Below are positions 45,710 through 55,024 of a DNA stretch of 64,000 bases, in pieces. The notes under the pieces were generated by a model. That model made no database searches and was not told the origin of the DNA. It was given only the letters and a program-made list of their open reading frames with translations. The stretch's first letter is position 1; each line of letters begins with the position of its first letter. The DNA is taken from NCBI RefSeq assembly GCF_038396785.1, contig NZ_CP151087.1, positions 2,356,001 to 2,420,000 of the forward strand. Reading direction: 5' to 3'. A program made the position numbers and the translations under genes. The DNA is from Sphingobacterium thalpophilum (lineage in GTDB: Bacteria; Bacteroidota; Bacteroidia; Sphingobacteriales; Sphingobacteriaceae).

Positions 45710-46618
45710 TTATTGTGAGACAGCACTTAAACGGATCGGTAAAGTATACGCTACACGCACTTTAAGTCCATTTTGTACGCCTGGTTTCCATTTTTTCGCT
45801 TTCTTCAATAAGTTTATAGCAGCATCTCCTGTACCAAATTTCATATCACGTTTAACAGCAATATCTGTTAGTGATCCATCTTTTTCAACGACAAAAGAAA
45901 CCTCTATAACACCAGATACCCCTTGATCCAAAGCCTGTTGTGGAAAGTTATAATTCTCGGCAATCCACTTCATAAAGGCAGGCAGCCCCCCTACAGGTGT
46001 TGGCATAATTTCTACTGATGTAAATGTATTGTTAGCATTATCATCAGTTCCGCCTCCGGATAATGAACCATCTTTAGAACCAGTAATATCACCGTCTCTT
46101 TTTGAAGAACCAAATTCACCACGCGCAATATATGTTCCCGATGGACTTGCTTTCAATGTGATCCTTGAGGTCATTGTATTGGGATTTTTCAACTCATCCT
46201 GACTTACAAGTTCTTCCGTAACTTGATTTGCTTTCGCCACTTTTATATCAGGCATTCTAACCAGATCAAATTTGGATACATCTTGGGCAACCTGCTGCGG
46301 GGCTTTCTCCTTCATCATGACAGGTTCTTCAGGAACCTCTTCTTTCTCTTCTACCTTCTTTTGAATTTCTTCCAGCATGTCGGGCCCAATATCTTGTACT
46401 GTATAAATCATAGGCGGAACAGTTTGCTTAAAATATTTATTATATGCATAGGATCCTGCGATCAGCAAAACTGCAAAAGAAACAACAATTCCCAAACCCA
46501 CATTTGTTGCTTTATCAGAGAGATTTCGCAACTCGTAAGCACCGTACATTTTGTTACGACCAGCAAAAATAACGTCCAGCCATTCTTTGCGGTAGATATT
46601 CAATTTAGAGTTTATCAT
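45710..46618 (-). CDS. tonB: Energy transducer TonB
   Basis: Couples the ExbBD proton-driven motor to outer-membrane receptors. The 302-residue protein has a cytoplasmic N-terminus (about 1-38) with the motif GAYELRNL, one membrane helix (about 40-60), a Pro/Glu/Lys-rich periplasmic linker (EEIQKKVEEKEEVPEEPV), a Gly/Ser/Asp-rich stretch, and the TonB C-terminal domain NFPQQALDQGVSGVIEVSFVVEKDGSLTDI...WKPGVQNGLKVRVAYTLPIRL. No exbB or exbD lies next to it. Confidence 0.92.
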   Translation of the reverse strand: MINSKLNIYRKEWLDVIFAGRNKMYGAYELRNLSDKATNVGLGIVVSFAVLLIAGSYAYNKYFKQTVPPMIYTVQDIGPDMLEEIQKKVEEKEEVPEEPVMMKEKAPQQVAQDVSKFDLVRMPDIKVAKANQVTEELVSQDELKNPNTMTSRITLKASPSGTYIARGEFGSSKRDGDITGSKDGSLSGGGTDDNANNTFTSVEIMPTPVGGLPAFMKWIAENYNFPQQALDQGVSGVIEVSFVVEKDGSLTDIAVKRDMKFGTGDAAINLLKKAKKWKPGVQNGLKVRVAYTLPIRLSAVSQ

Positions 46619-46690
46619 AACATTAAAGTTTAAATCTTTTCATTATGATGAGCGAAAGCCTTATATTTCACAAAAAAATTCAAAATACTT

Positions 46691-47512
46691 ATGAAGTCAC
46701 TTTTTTCAGCTATTTTTCTACTTACATTATATGCTTGTGGTAACAATCAAAATCAATCCAAGACTGCAATTAAGCATGAAAATAAGGAAGAGACAATTTC
46801 GCCATATTTTGGTTTTTTAAACCAGCAAAAGGACTCACTAATCGCTCTTCCTATGGATCAAGCGATGGAAGGTCCCGAAAAATACAACTATGTCATTGTG
46901 GAAAACCAAGTTAGCCCCCTTGAGTTTGTTCAGAATAAAATGGATAACAAAGAGAGTAACGGAAGACAGACCGCGCAGAACTTCGCGAATAGTGAAGGTT
47001 CGTTATTTAAAATTAGTGACGCAATTAAATCCGGCGAATTTGGCATGCTTGTCAACAAGGCTTTTTTAGATCAGTACAAAATTGAGAAGTTTACAAAAGT
47101 TCAAAAAGAAACTTCTTCAGCGATTAAGGAGCAGCTTGAGAAGAAATACAATAGGAAGGTTAATAAAAGTACGACAGTTGCCATCCTCAGTGATCAGTCC
47201 GAGTTTAATCTTACGGTATTTGAAAATCAACAAGATTCTGCTTTAGCTGTATTTTCCTACGCAAAGGACGAACAGCTGATCAATTTGGATTTCCCGGCTT
47301 TATACGATGATATCAGCACTTGGCGTGTTGATGATGGCGGTCAGTTTGACAACGAGGCTTTTCAGATACTAACAGTATTGCGTTCTGAGCAAGGAATTAG
47401 TTTTATCAGTATCTTTTGGGGTGCTGAGGGGTATGAACTGAACTTTTACCAGCCGAAGAAAAACTTATTTACCTCTACGGCACAGGCCTATGGGTATAGT
47501 TCCCCTTTATAA
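46691..47512 (+). CDS. Predicted lipoprotein of unknown function
   Basis: A 273-residue exported protein I do not recognise. The N-terminus MKSLFSAIFLLTLYACGNN carries a lipobox (LYAC, Cys16). The rest is soluble, rich in Asn, Gln, Lys and Glu, with no repeats or extra membrane segments; the middle (about 110-165) looks helical. It lies between divergent tonB and convergent tsaD, with a shared terminator downstream. No function is assigned. Confidence 0.7.
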   Translation: MKSLFSAIFLLTLYACGNNQNQSKTAIKHENKEETISPYFGFLNQQKDSLIALPMDQAMEGPEKYNYVIVENQVSPLEFVQNKMDNKESNGRQTAQNFANSEGSLFKISDAIKSGEFGMLVNKAFLDQYKIEKFTKVQKETSSAIKEQLEKKYNRKVNKSTTVAILSDQSEFNLTVFENQQDSALAVFSYAKDEQLINLDFPALYDDISTWRVDDGGQFDNEAFQILTVLRSEQGISFISIFWGAEGYELNFYQPKKNLFTSTAQAYGYSSPL

Positions 47513-47526
47513 AATAAAGAATTTTA

Positions 47527-47564
47527 AGTTTCCCCAGTACAAAAGGACAGTGTCCGGGGAAACT
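47527..47564. terminator. Hairpin between the lipoprotein gene and tsaD
   Basis: AGTTTCCCC and GGGGAAACT pair across a 20-base loop with some internal pairing. Two genes converge here. The T-tracts are poor, so it is a weak terminator by eye. Confidence 0.55.
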
Positions 47565-47581
47565 CAAGATTTCAATAGTTG

Positions 47582-48583
47582 CTACAGGTGCATCCTAGCC
47601 ATAGGAGCGACGTCCTGACCTACAAAATCTTTCTTTAGAAATTTATGATAGCCCGCAATGGCAATCATCGCTGCATTATCCGTACAGTATTCAAATTTTG
47701 GTATGAAGACCCGCCATTTGTATTTCTCCCCCATTTCAATTAAGCTCTGTCTCAGGCCAGAATTAGCCGAAACGCCACCTGCAATGGCAATATCCTTTAC
47801 CCCTGTCTCCTTTGCCGCTTTCTTTAATTTATTCAGCAGGATTGATACAATACGGGATTGCACGCTAGCACATAAGTCGGCCATATTGTGGGTCAGAAAA
47901 TCCGGGTTCTGCTTCAATTGATCTTGGACCAAATATAATATCGCGGTCTTCAATCCTGAAAAACTGAAATTTAAACCAGGGATCTGTGGTTCAGGAAGCC
48001 GATAAGCTGCCGGATTACCTTCTTTTGCAAATTTATCGATGAGCGGTCCACCGGGATAAGGAAGATTCAGGATTTTAGCTGTTTTATCAAAAGCCTCCCC
48101 TGCCGCGTCATCCAATGTTTCTCCCAAAAGTTCCATTTCAAAATAATCTTTCACCAACACAATTTGTGTATGACCACCAGAAACAGTAAGACATAAAAAC
48201 GGAAAACTAGGCTTCGGATCCTCAATAAAATGAGCCAGGATATGCGCCTGCATATGGTTTATATCAATTAAAGGAATATTCTGTGCGAGTGCAAATGATT
48301 TTGCAAAAGATGTTCCCACCAAAAGTGCACCTAATAATCCGGGTCCCCGCGTAAAACTCACTGCATCTATTTGATTTTTGCTTACTTTTGCTTGACGAAT
48401 GGCTTCTTCCACTGTTGGAATAATATTTTGTTGATGAGCACGTGAAGCGAGCTCGGGAATCACTCCACCATATTTTGCGTGGATTGCCTGAGTTGCAATA
48501 ACATTTGAATGAATTTCACCGTTAATACAGATAGAAGCGGAGGTTTCATCACAAGAGGATTCAATCCCTAAAATAATAGCCAT
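47582..48583 (-). CDS. tsaD: tRNA N6-adenosine threonylcarbamoyltransferase TsaD
   Basis: Transfers the threonylcarbamoyl group to A37. The 333-residue protein opens ILGIESSCDETSAS, has the metal-binding H110-MQA-H114 and the KEOPS/TsaD signature GGVIPELASRAHQQNI; GGVSANSGLR is the nucleotide part. It works with TsaB, encoded at 17753. A minus-strand TACTTTTG is 25 bp upstream. Confidence 0.96.
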   Translation of the reverse strand: MAIILGIESSCDETSASICINGEIHSNVIATQAIHAKYGGVIPELASRAHQQNIIPTVEEAIRQAKVSKNQIDAVSFTRGPGLLGALLVGTSFAKSFALAQNIPLIDINHMQAHILAHFIEDPKPSFPFLCLTVSGGHTQIVLVKDYFEMELLGETLDDAAGEAFDKTAKILNLPYPGGPLIDKFAKEGNPAAYRLPEPQIPGLNFSFSGLKTAILYLVQDQLKQNPDFLTHNMADLCASVQSRIVSILLNKLKKAAKETGVKDIAIAGGVSANSGLRQSLIEMGEKYKWRVFIPKFEYCTDNAAMIAIAGYHKFLKKDFVGQDVAPMARMHL

Positions 48584-48607
48584 AGCTTGAGGTAATAAAT
48601 TTTAATA

Positions 48608-48615
48608 CAAAAGTA
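48608..48615 (-). promoter_or_regulatory. -7 element of tsaD
   Basis: The minus strand reads TACTTTTG, a match to TAnnTTTG, 25 bp before the tsaD start. No TTG at the right distance is obvious. Confidence 0.5.
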
Positions 48616-48635
48616 TCAAAAAAATAATTAAAATA

Positions 48636-51600
48636 GTGTCAATAGTCCTTGGTAGTATATTCATTATACTGCTTGCATTGGCGTTATCCCTACAGTTGAA
48701 ACCGGTACAAAATTATGTTGCACAAAAAGCTGTAGACTATTTATCCAACGAACTAAACACTAAAATAAACCTCAAAAGCATCTATTTCAAACCTTTTAAA
48801 TCTATTGTAGTAGAAGATTTTCAACTCTATAGTCTAGAGGGAAAAGAAATATTAAAATCAGGAAGGTTAGAAGCCAACGTCAACCTTTCTCAGTTCATTG
48901 AATTGAACAAGATTGTGATCAACAAACTAACCATTGAGGATACCCAAGCTACTTTTGAGCAATTCCAGGATAGCTCAAATATGTCATTCTTAATTCGTTA
49001 TTTTAACCCGCCTAAGAAAGAAAAAAAGAAAAGTTCAAAAAAAATCATCTTCGATATAAAGGAACTTGTTATTAAGAACAATGCGTTTAACTATGTTAAC
49101 CATAGACGCAAACATTACAATAAAGTGGTCGACTTTGGAGATTTAGGGATTTCCAAACTTAACGCCCATTTTGATAAGATAAAAATCGATTCTAATCAAA
49201 TTTCAGCGAACATCAAGACATTCAATCTTCGCGAAAAGAAGGGTTTAGAGATCAAAGGCCTTCTTGCCCAAACGAAGGTAAGCAATACAAGCATCGAACT
49301 CAGTGAGCTTATGCTAGCCACCAATCGTTCTACATTCAAAAATTACATCAAACTCAGCTACAACAGCTTTGACGATTTTTCGGACTTTATCAATAAAGTT
49401 CATGTAAAACTTCGTGCACGGGACTCCCGTATTCACTCTGAGGATATTGCTTTCTTTTCCTCGCCTATGCACCAAGTCAAATTTGACGTCAATATCAAGC
49501 GGGCAAATCTAGAAGGAACTGTATCTTCCATCAACGCATCACAGGTCGATTTAACAATTGGAAAAAAAACGAGTTTAGCAGGTGACCTTCAGATTATCGG
49601 TCTACCAGATATCGACAAAACTAAATTTATTGTTCCCAGTATAGCAATTTCTTCTGAGCACAAAGACTTAAATGCTGTTATTACAGATCTCGGAAATCTA
49701 AAAAATTTCAAACTTCCTGAAATTGTCCAGATCTTCGACAAATTTTCATTCAAAGGCAGCCTAAATGGATTATACAATAAATTTAAGACAAAGGGAGTTT
49801 TCACGACTGCGATCGGGAATGTTGAGGCTGATGCCTTACTGGATATCCAGAAGGAAATAAAATATGCGGGCAATTTTCAATCTAAAAAGTTCGATGTAGG
49901 TACGATAACAAAATTAAAAGATCTGGGAGCAACAGGCTTCAATTTACAGGTTGACGGAACAGGTACCGATCCTAAGAAAATGAGCCTAAAGATAAAAGGA
50001 GATCTTAGTAATTTCAATTTCAAGAATTACAGCTATCAACATATACAAATTGAAGGAAATACAGATAAACAGTTAATTCTTGCTTCAGGGCAAATATATG
50101 ATCCAAATTTAAAACTACAGTTTACCACAGATATCGATTGGTCTGTGAAACCCAACTATCACCTGGATGCTGATATCCAACAAGCTAATCTAAAAAAACT
50201 CAACTTCTTTCAGGGGGATCCTATCAACATTATTAACACGAAATTCCACACCAGCTTAATTGGGGACAACATCAATAATATTACCGGTGAATTTAAATCA
50301 GACAGTGTCAATTTCACTTCCTCTAAGGGCCAATTCGTCATCCGCGACATCAATTTCCTTGCCGAAGGAGATGAAAATGCACGCTCCCTTACCTTACAGT
50401 CGGCGATCGGACACGTTGATCTCAAAGGAAGAATAGACCTCAATACAATTGTTCCTTATTTTAAAGCTTTAGCCATGCGCTACGCTCCCGCAATCGGGTT
50501 TGAAAACAACATTTTTAATCGCCAGGACTTTGACCTGAATATTAATATCACTTCTTTTAAGCCGATCGCAACATTCTTTCGAAAGGATATCGCATTAGAC
50601 AGCGGAGCAACGCTCAATGCAAAATTTGAAAGCGAAAAACAAACGGCTAGTTTTAATTTTTACGCACCCGAATTCAAGTACAATGGTATTCGGCTAACGC
50701 ACCTGATTGTCGATCAAAATGCCAATTTGAAGAATATGGAATTGCAGACCTCCATCGATCGCATAAATTTTACCGACAGTACCTATATCAAAAACGTCAA
50801 TATTTCAAACACCTTGGCAAACGACAGTTTACAATTTAACATCAAAATGTCGGAACTTGAAGCAAGCAATAGTCTGGATCTTAATGGCGTCATACGCTTC
50901 GCCCATGCCAAACCTGCCTATATCAATTTCTATCCATCGAATATCTTAATCAATAGAGAGCGATGGCTTGTCAATAATGATGCACAATTGAAAATATCGA
51001 AAGGAAAATGGTATTTTGAAAAACTGACGCTGAGTCACGACGAACAAAAAGTCCATATCGATGGCATCCTGTCGAATGAAGTCAGTGATCAGATCAATCT
51101 CAAATTTCAGGACTTTAATCTTACATCTTTAAATGGTATTACTAAGCCCCATGGCATCAATCTCTCCGGAAATTTAAACGGAAATATTGAAGTTAATTCC
51201 GTATTCAAAGCACCCTTTATTGTCGCCAATATAAAAACTTCACCTATCCTCTATAACAATATTCCCATCGGCTCACTAGCCCTAAGTGCCAACTACGACC
51301 CCGAGAATCAACTGGTAAAACTAGACAGCAAGATAGAGGAAGGAAATAAATTAATTCAGTTACAAGGTTCCTATAACCATTTAAGTGAAAACAATAAGCT
51401 TAATCTCAAAGCTAAACTCGTAAACACAGATGTGTTTGTTTTCCAGCCCTTTTTACGAAGCCTGGTATCCAATATTCAGGGCAAGGTCAATGCAGACCTC
51501 GATATCGAAGGCGATATCCTGAACCCCAAAATTACAGGTTCCGGAAAATTGGATAATGCTTCGATGGTTATCAATTACCTCAAAACACCCTACCGACTTT

Positions 51601-53015
51601 CTGACGAAATTGCGGTTACCAATAACCGAATTTTTCTCACAGGGCTAAAAGTATACGATCCCAAAAACAATATAGCAACCATTGATGGCGTTGTAGATCT
51701 CAACAAACTGAGTGATCCCGATATCGATGTAACTGCAGAGACGAAGAATTTCCTGGTATTAAATACCACAATAAAGGACAATAATGTATATTATGGCACT
51801 GCTTACGCTTCGGGCACTTTTCAGTTTAAAGGACTAACGTCTGCCATGAATATCAATATACGGGCTAAATCCGAAGAAAACACCGTTATTAATATTCCCT
51901 TTAATAGTGCCAGTACAATATCAGATACGGACTTTATCTACTTTATTGAGAAAGACTCGACCAAAACGAAGAAAAACGTTAAGAAACGAGATTTCAACGG
52001 TCTGACGATGAATATGGACCTCTTGATCAACCCGAATGCAGAAATAAATCTATTCTCCAGTATGGGCGAGTTATCAGGAAGGGGAAATAGCAATCTCAAC
52101 ATGCGGATATCTTCATTGGGAGATTTTGAAATGTTTGGTGATTTTATTATAAACAGCGGAAAATTCAATTTCACCGCTCAAGATTATATCAACAAGATTT
52201 TTGATCTCAAAGAAGGCGGAACAGTACGATGGGCGGGAAACCCAACTGAAGCGAACATTAATATCAATGCCATCTACCAACAAAGAACAAGCTTAGCACC
52301 TTTGTATAATGCTGCAGGCCGGGAAGAAAACCCTGAACGTGTATTGGCACAGGCCGATATGATCCTAAAAGGGCAGTTAAGTCAGCCGGAAATCACGTTT
52401 GACATCAACTTTCCACAAAACCCCGGAGTTAAGGATGAACTGCAGGGATACTTTTCAGATGCCAACAATGTCAATCAACAGGCGCTTAGCCTAATCGTGA
52501 GACGAAGTTTTACACCTGGCACACAAACAGACTTTGGTAAAGAAGTCAATAACACTTTGCTATCTGCAGGAACTGAAATAGCATTCAACCAGATCAACAA
52601 CATCATAGCCCAATCGCTTAACATCAATTTCTTTGATATTAATATCAAATCTTTAAATGATGCATCTGCCTCACTGCGTCTATTCAACGACAGGCTTGTT
52701 TTGACAGGCGGTATCTCCGACCGTAGAAGTCAGGCTCTAACGGATTTGAATGTATTTTCAGATCGGGTCTCAACCGATGCCGAGGCTATGTTTTATTTAA
52801 GAAAAGATGGCCGTTTGGTCCTACGTGCTTCCAATCGCCTAAATACACGCAACTTTCTTCTTAGCCCCAACGACGGCGAGTATATAAGTGCTTTCGGATT
52901 ACTTTATCGGCAGGAATTTAACAGCTTCTCAGAGTTCTTGAAAAGGCTATTCCCTTTTGGCAAGAAGACGATTACGACAGCTCCTACTGAAACAAAGAAA
53001 AGCAAGGTCAATTAA
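48636..53015 (+). CDS. tamB: Translocation/assembly module protein TamB
   Basis: A very long inner-membrane-anchored periplasmic protein thought to carry lipids or help build the outer membrane. The N-terminal membrane segment (about 1-22) is followed by a long beta-rich rod of repeated short strands and, at about 1000-1440, the TamB (DUF490) domain with VRWAGNPTEANININAIYQQRTSLAPL and the terminal region to FGKKTITTAP. The start given is GTG at 48636 (about 1459 residues); upstream in frame the codons read KKIIKIV but no ATG, GTG or TTG is present, so the exact start is uncertain. Confidence 0.9.
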   Translation: MSIVLGSIFIILLALALSLQLKPVQNYVAQKAVDYLSNELNTKINLKSIYFKPFKSIVVEDFQLYSLEGKEILKSGRLEANVNLSQFIELNKIVINKLTIEDTQATFEQFQDSSNMSFLIRYFNPPKKEKKKSSKKIIFDIKELVIKNNAFNYVNHRRKHYNKVVDFGDLGISKLNAHFDKIKIDSNQISANIKTFNLREKKGLEIKGLLAQTKVSNTSIELSELMLATNRSTFKNYIKLSYNSFDDFSDFINKVHVKLRARDSRIHSEDIAFFSSPMHQVKFDVNIKRANLEGTVSSINASQVDLTIGKKTSLAGDLQIIGLPDIDKTKFIVPSIAISSEHKDLNAVITDLGNLKNFKLPEIVQIFDKFSFKGSLNGLYNKFKTKGVFTTAIGNVEADALLDIQKEIKYAGNFQSKKFDVGTITKLKDLGATGFNLQVDGTGTDPKKMSLKIKGDLSNFNFKNYSYQHIQIEGNTDKQLILASGQIYDPNLKLQFTTDIDWSVKPNYHLDADIQQANLKKLNFFQGDPINIINTKFHTSLIGDNINNITGEFKSDSVNFTSSKGQFVIRDINFLAEGDENARSLTLQSAIGHVDLKGRIDLNTIVPYFKALAMRYAPAIGFENNIFNRQDFDLNINITSFKPIATFFRKDIALDSGATLNAKFESEKQTASFNFYAPEFKYNGIRLTHLIVDQNANLKNMELQTSIDRINFTDSTYIKNVNISNTLANDSLQFNIKMSELEASNSLDLNGVIRFAHAKPAYINFYPSNILINRERWLVNNDAQLKISKGKWYFEKLTLSHDEQKVHIDGILSNEVSDQINLKFQDFNLTSLNGITKPHGINLSGNLNGNIEVNSVFKAPFIVANIKTSPILYNNIPIGSLALSANYDPENQLVKLDSKIEEGNKLIQLQGSYNHLSENNKLNLKAKLVNTDVFVFQPFLRSLVSNIQGKVNADLDIEGDILNPKITGSGKLDNASMVINYLKTPYRLSDEIAVTNNRIFLTGLKVYDPKNNIATIDGVVDLNKLSDPDIDVTAETKNFLVLNTTIKDNNVYYGTAYASGTFQFKGLTSAMNINIRAKSEENTVINIPFNSASTISDTDFIYFIEKDSTKTKKNVKKRDFNGLTMNMDLLINPNAEINLFSSMGELSGRGNSNLNMRISSLGDFEMFGDFIINSGKFNFTAQDYINKIFDLKEGGTVRWAGNPTEANININAIYQQRTSLAPLYNAAGREENPERVLAQADMILKGQLSQPEITFDINFPQNPGVKDELQGYFSDANNVNQQALSLIVRRSFTPGTQTDFGKEVNNTLLSAGTEIAFNQINNIIAQSLNINFFDINIKSLNDASASLRLFNDRLVLTGGISDRRSQALTDLNVFSDRVSTDAEAMFYLRKDGRLVLRASNRLNTRNFLLSPNDGEYISAFGLLYRQEFNSFSEFLKRLFPFGKKTITTAPTETKKSKVN

Positions 53016-53397
53016 CGTTTCGTTTAGACCCTTGGCTATGTCAACAGGTCTTTTTTCCATTCTGGCTGAGCTCGTTCAACTCAAGCGGACCATTTCAATT
53101 CCAGAAGACCCCATCCAACTCAAGCGGACCATTTTAACTCCAGCAGACCTCATCCAACTCCAGCAGCCCAACTCCTATGCCAACCCCATTGTCCCTATTC
53201 TGGGAGTACGCCTCGATGCCATCAGCAGAACTTTTGTATTTCAGCTCCATATAACAGCCTACACAAACAATCTTTGGATGATCTGAACAACAATAAACGA
53301 ATAGTGTCTAAGCTGCCACCAGGCGACGCGCTGCATTGAAAATAAAAAAGTCCCTCCAAATAGATCGGAGGGACTTTCTTTTTATTTTAAAAATCGC
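53016..53397. other. 382-bp gap after tamB with a 39-bp tandem repeat
   Basis: The stretch holds no convincing gene. About 53071-53180 is a direct repeat with a 39-bp period, close to three copies, each built on CCAACTCAAGCGGACCATTT-like sequence; the first two copies are nearly the same and the third is degenerate. An open frame here would repeat a 13-residue unit (with VQLKRT, IQLKRT, IQLQQ), but it overlaps the end of tamB. The shared tamB/tig terminator follows. Confidence 0.65.
53347..53384. terminator. Terminator shared by tig and tamB
   Basis: AAAGTCCCTCC / GGAGGGACTTT around AAATAGATC, with A-runs before and T-runs after, so it works for tig on the minus strand and could also stop tamB readthrough. 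Confidence 0.85.
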
Positions 53398-54723
53398 TTA
53401 TGCCAATTTCTCGAATTCTTTGTATTCAATTTCACTAGCATTCAATTTCACTAAACCTTTCAAGTGATCAAATACTTTTAAAGCTTTAGCTTCTTCGAAC
53501 AAACGATTACCTTGTTCTCTATCTTGCAACAATTGAATTGCAAATTGGTTCAACTGCTCATCAGAAGGCTCTTCGTTGATGTTGTACATCTTAATTTGCG
53601 CGTAGATACGTTCTTTTGCTAAATTGATAACTTCATCATATTTAACTTCAAGACCATTTTCAGTAACAACGCGATTTTCGATGATTGTCCATTTCAAGTT
53701 GTTCAAGAAGTCAGCAAAACCTTCGTTCAATTCTTCTTCAGAAATGCTTGGGTTAGTTGCTTTCAACCATCTTTTCAAGAACTCTTCAGGGAAAGAGACA
53801 TCAACCTTCTCCATACCAAAAGTATACATATCATTACGTAATCTTTGATCTGAATTTTGTTTGAATAAATTCTCAACTTCTTCTTTCACTTTTTCTGTGA
53901 ATTGAGCTTCTTCTGTTACTTCACCTTCCGCGAATAATTTATCGAAAAATTCTTGGTTAAGATCAGCTTCTTCTAAGCGGTTGATATTCTTAACAGTCAA
54001 TTCAAATTTAGTGACGTCTAAAGCAGTTGCTTCTTCCTCAGTTATACCTAAGATACGTGCTAAATCTTCAGTTTTGAATGCTTTTTTAACATCAATCTTA
54101 ACAACATCGTCTTTTTTAAGACCAACTAATGATTTTTTAATCTTAGCATCTTCTACGATATCTGTACGGATAGAAGTTGTTTTTTCTAGACCTTCCTCTT
54201 TATCTTGTTTCAATGTTGCATACAATACATCACCTTCTTCAGATACTTCTGGATTAGTCATTTTTCCATAGCTACGACGCAAGTTCTTGATACGATCTGC
54301 CAATGTCTCTTCATCAGCTTTGATTTCGTACGAAGTAAATTCAGTCTCAGCAGTAAAAGGTAATTCAAAAGCAGGAGCAAGACCAATTTCATATTTGAAG
54401 TTGAAATTGTCTTTATAATCCCAGCTGTACTGTGCATCATCTTCCAAAGGAAGTGGTTGACCTAAAACTTCTAATTTATTTTCAGCAATATAATTAGTGA
54501 TTTTCTCATTCACTAATTTATTGATCTCATCAAATAAAATAGATTTACCATAAGTGCGTCTGATATGTCCCACTGGAACTTGACCTGGACGGAACCCTGG
54601 TAATTTTGCTTTTTTAGCTTGCGCTTTAATCTCTTTGTCGACTTGAGGATTATAATCTTCAGGTGCTAATGCGACGTTGACTACCGCATTGATTGCATCT
54701 ACATTCTCGTGTGAAATATTCAT
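53398..54723 (-). CDS. tig: Trigger factor
   Basis: Ribosome-associated chaperone. The 441-residue protein has the ribosome-binding motif (KLPGFRPGQVPVGHIRRTYGKSIL) near residues 40-60, a divergent PPIase-like middle domain (about 150-245), and a long helical C-terminal arm ending in EFEKLA. It starts 27 bp beyond the tRNA-Leu terminator, leaving no room for a promoter. Confidence 0.95.
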   Translation of the reverse strand: MNISHENVDAINAVVNVALAPEDYNPQVDKEIKAQAKKAKLPGFRPGQVPVGHIRRTYGKSILFDEINKLVNEKITNYIAENKLEVLGQPLPLEDDAQYSWDYKDNFNFKYEIGLAPAFELPFTAETEFTSYEIKADEETLADRIKNLRRSYGKMTNPEVSEEGDVLYATLKQDKEEGLEKTTSIRTDIVEDAKIKKSLVGLKKDDVVKIDVKKAFKTEDLARILGITEEEATALDVTKFELTVKNINRLEEADLNQEFFDKLFAEGEVTEEAQFTEKVKEEVENLFKQNSDQRLRNDMYTFGMEKVDVSFPEEFLKRWLKATNPSISEEELNEGFADFLNNLKWTIIENRVVTENGLEVKYDEVINLAKERIYAQIKMYNINEEPSDEQLNQFAIQLLQDREQGNRLFEEAKALKVFDHLKGLVKLNASEIEYKEFEKLA

Positions 54724-54750
54724 ACTCTTTTTAGCTATATCGCATTCATA

Positions 54751-54784
54751 AAAAAATCCTCCCGAGGTTTTAAGTTCGGGAGGA
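54751..54784 (-). terminator. Hairpin and T-tract between tRNA-Leu and tig
   Basis: TCCTCCCGA and TCGGGAGGA pair across a 10-base loop; on the minus strand a run of six T follows. It lies directly after the tRNA and before tig, so it may be a terminator or an attenuator. Confidence 0.85.
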
Positions 54785-54791
54785 CATCAAG

Positions 54792-54873
54792 TGCGGAAGA
54801 AGGGACTCGAACCCCCACGCCTTGCGGCGCCAGATCCTAAGTCTGGTGCGGCTACCAATTACGCCACTTCCGC
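54792..54873 (-). tRNA. tRNA-Leu, anticodon UAG
   Basis: An 82-nt cloverleaf: acceptor GCGGAAG / CTTCCGC, D-arm with TTGGTAG, anticodon stem-loop CCAGA-CTTAGGA-TCTGG with anticodon TAG, a long variable arm (class II), T-loop TTCGAGT. Discriminator is A. The CCA end is not encoded. Reads CUA and, by wobble, other CUN codons. Confidence 0.95.
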
Positions 54874-54895
54874 ATTAGGATTTCTTTTGATGCCA

Positions 54896-54926
54896 CAAAG
54901 ATAGAAACCAAACCTATATCCTGCAA
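54896..54926 (-). promoter_or_regulatory. Promoter of the tRNA-Leu-tig transcript
   Basis: On the minus strand TTG (plus 54924-54926) and TATCTTTG (plus 54896-54903) are 20 bp apart, an excellent match to the Bacteroidota consensus, 23 bp before the tRNA. Confidence 0.75.
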
Positions 54927-54990
54927 GTATTTTCTACTCTTTTTTTTATTTTTTTTTCAATATTATCCCAATCCCTTGCATAATTCATTA

Positions 54991-55024
54991 TTATTCATTC
55001 ACTTTGAATATCAAAGTACTTTTA
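54991..55024 (+). promoter_or_regulatory. Palindromic operator, copy 1
   Basis: A 34-bp block nearly identical (33 of 34) to 55940-55973. It contains the palindrome CTTTGA-ATA-TCAAAG (55002-55016) followed by TACTTTTA (55017-55024). It ends on the A of the first gene's ATG. The likely binder is the winged-helix protein at 55632. Confidence 0.7.

Noticed and set aside
52957..53286. Open frame of 109 codons overlapping the tamB end, with a 13-residue repeat
   Set aside because: It starts inside tamB in another frame, has no ribosome site and owes its repeats to the 39-bp DNA repeat.
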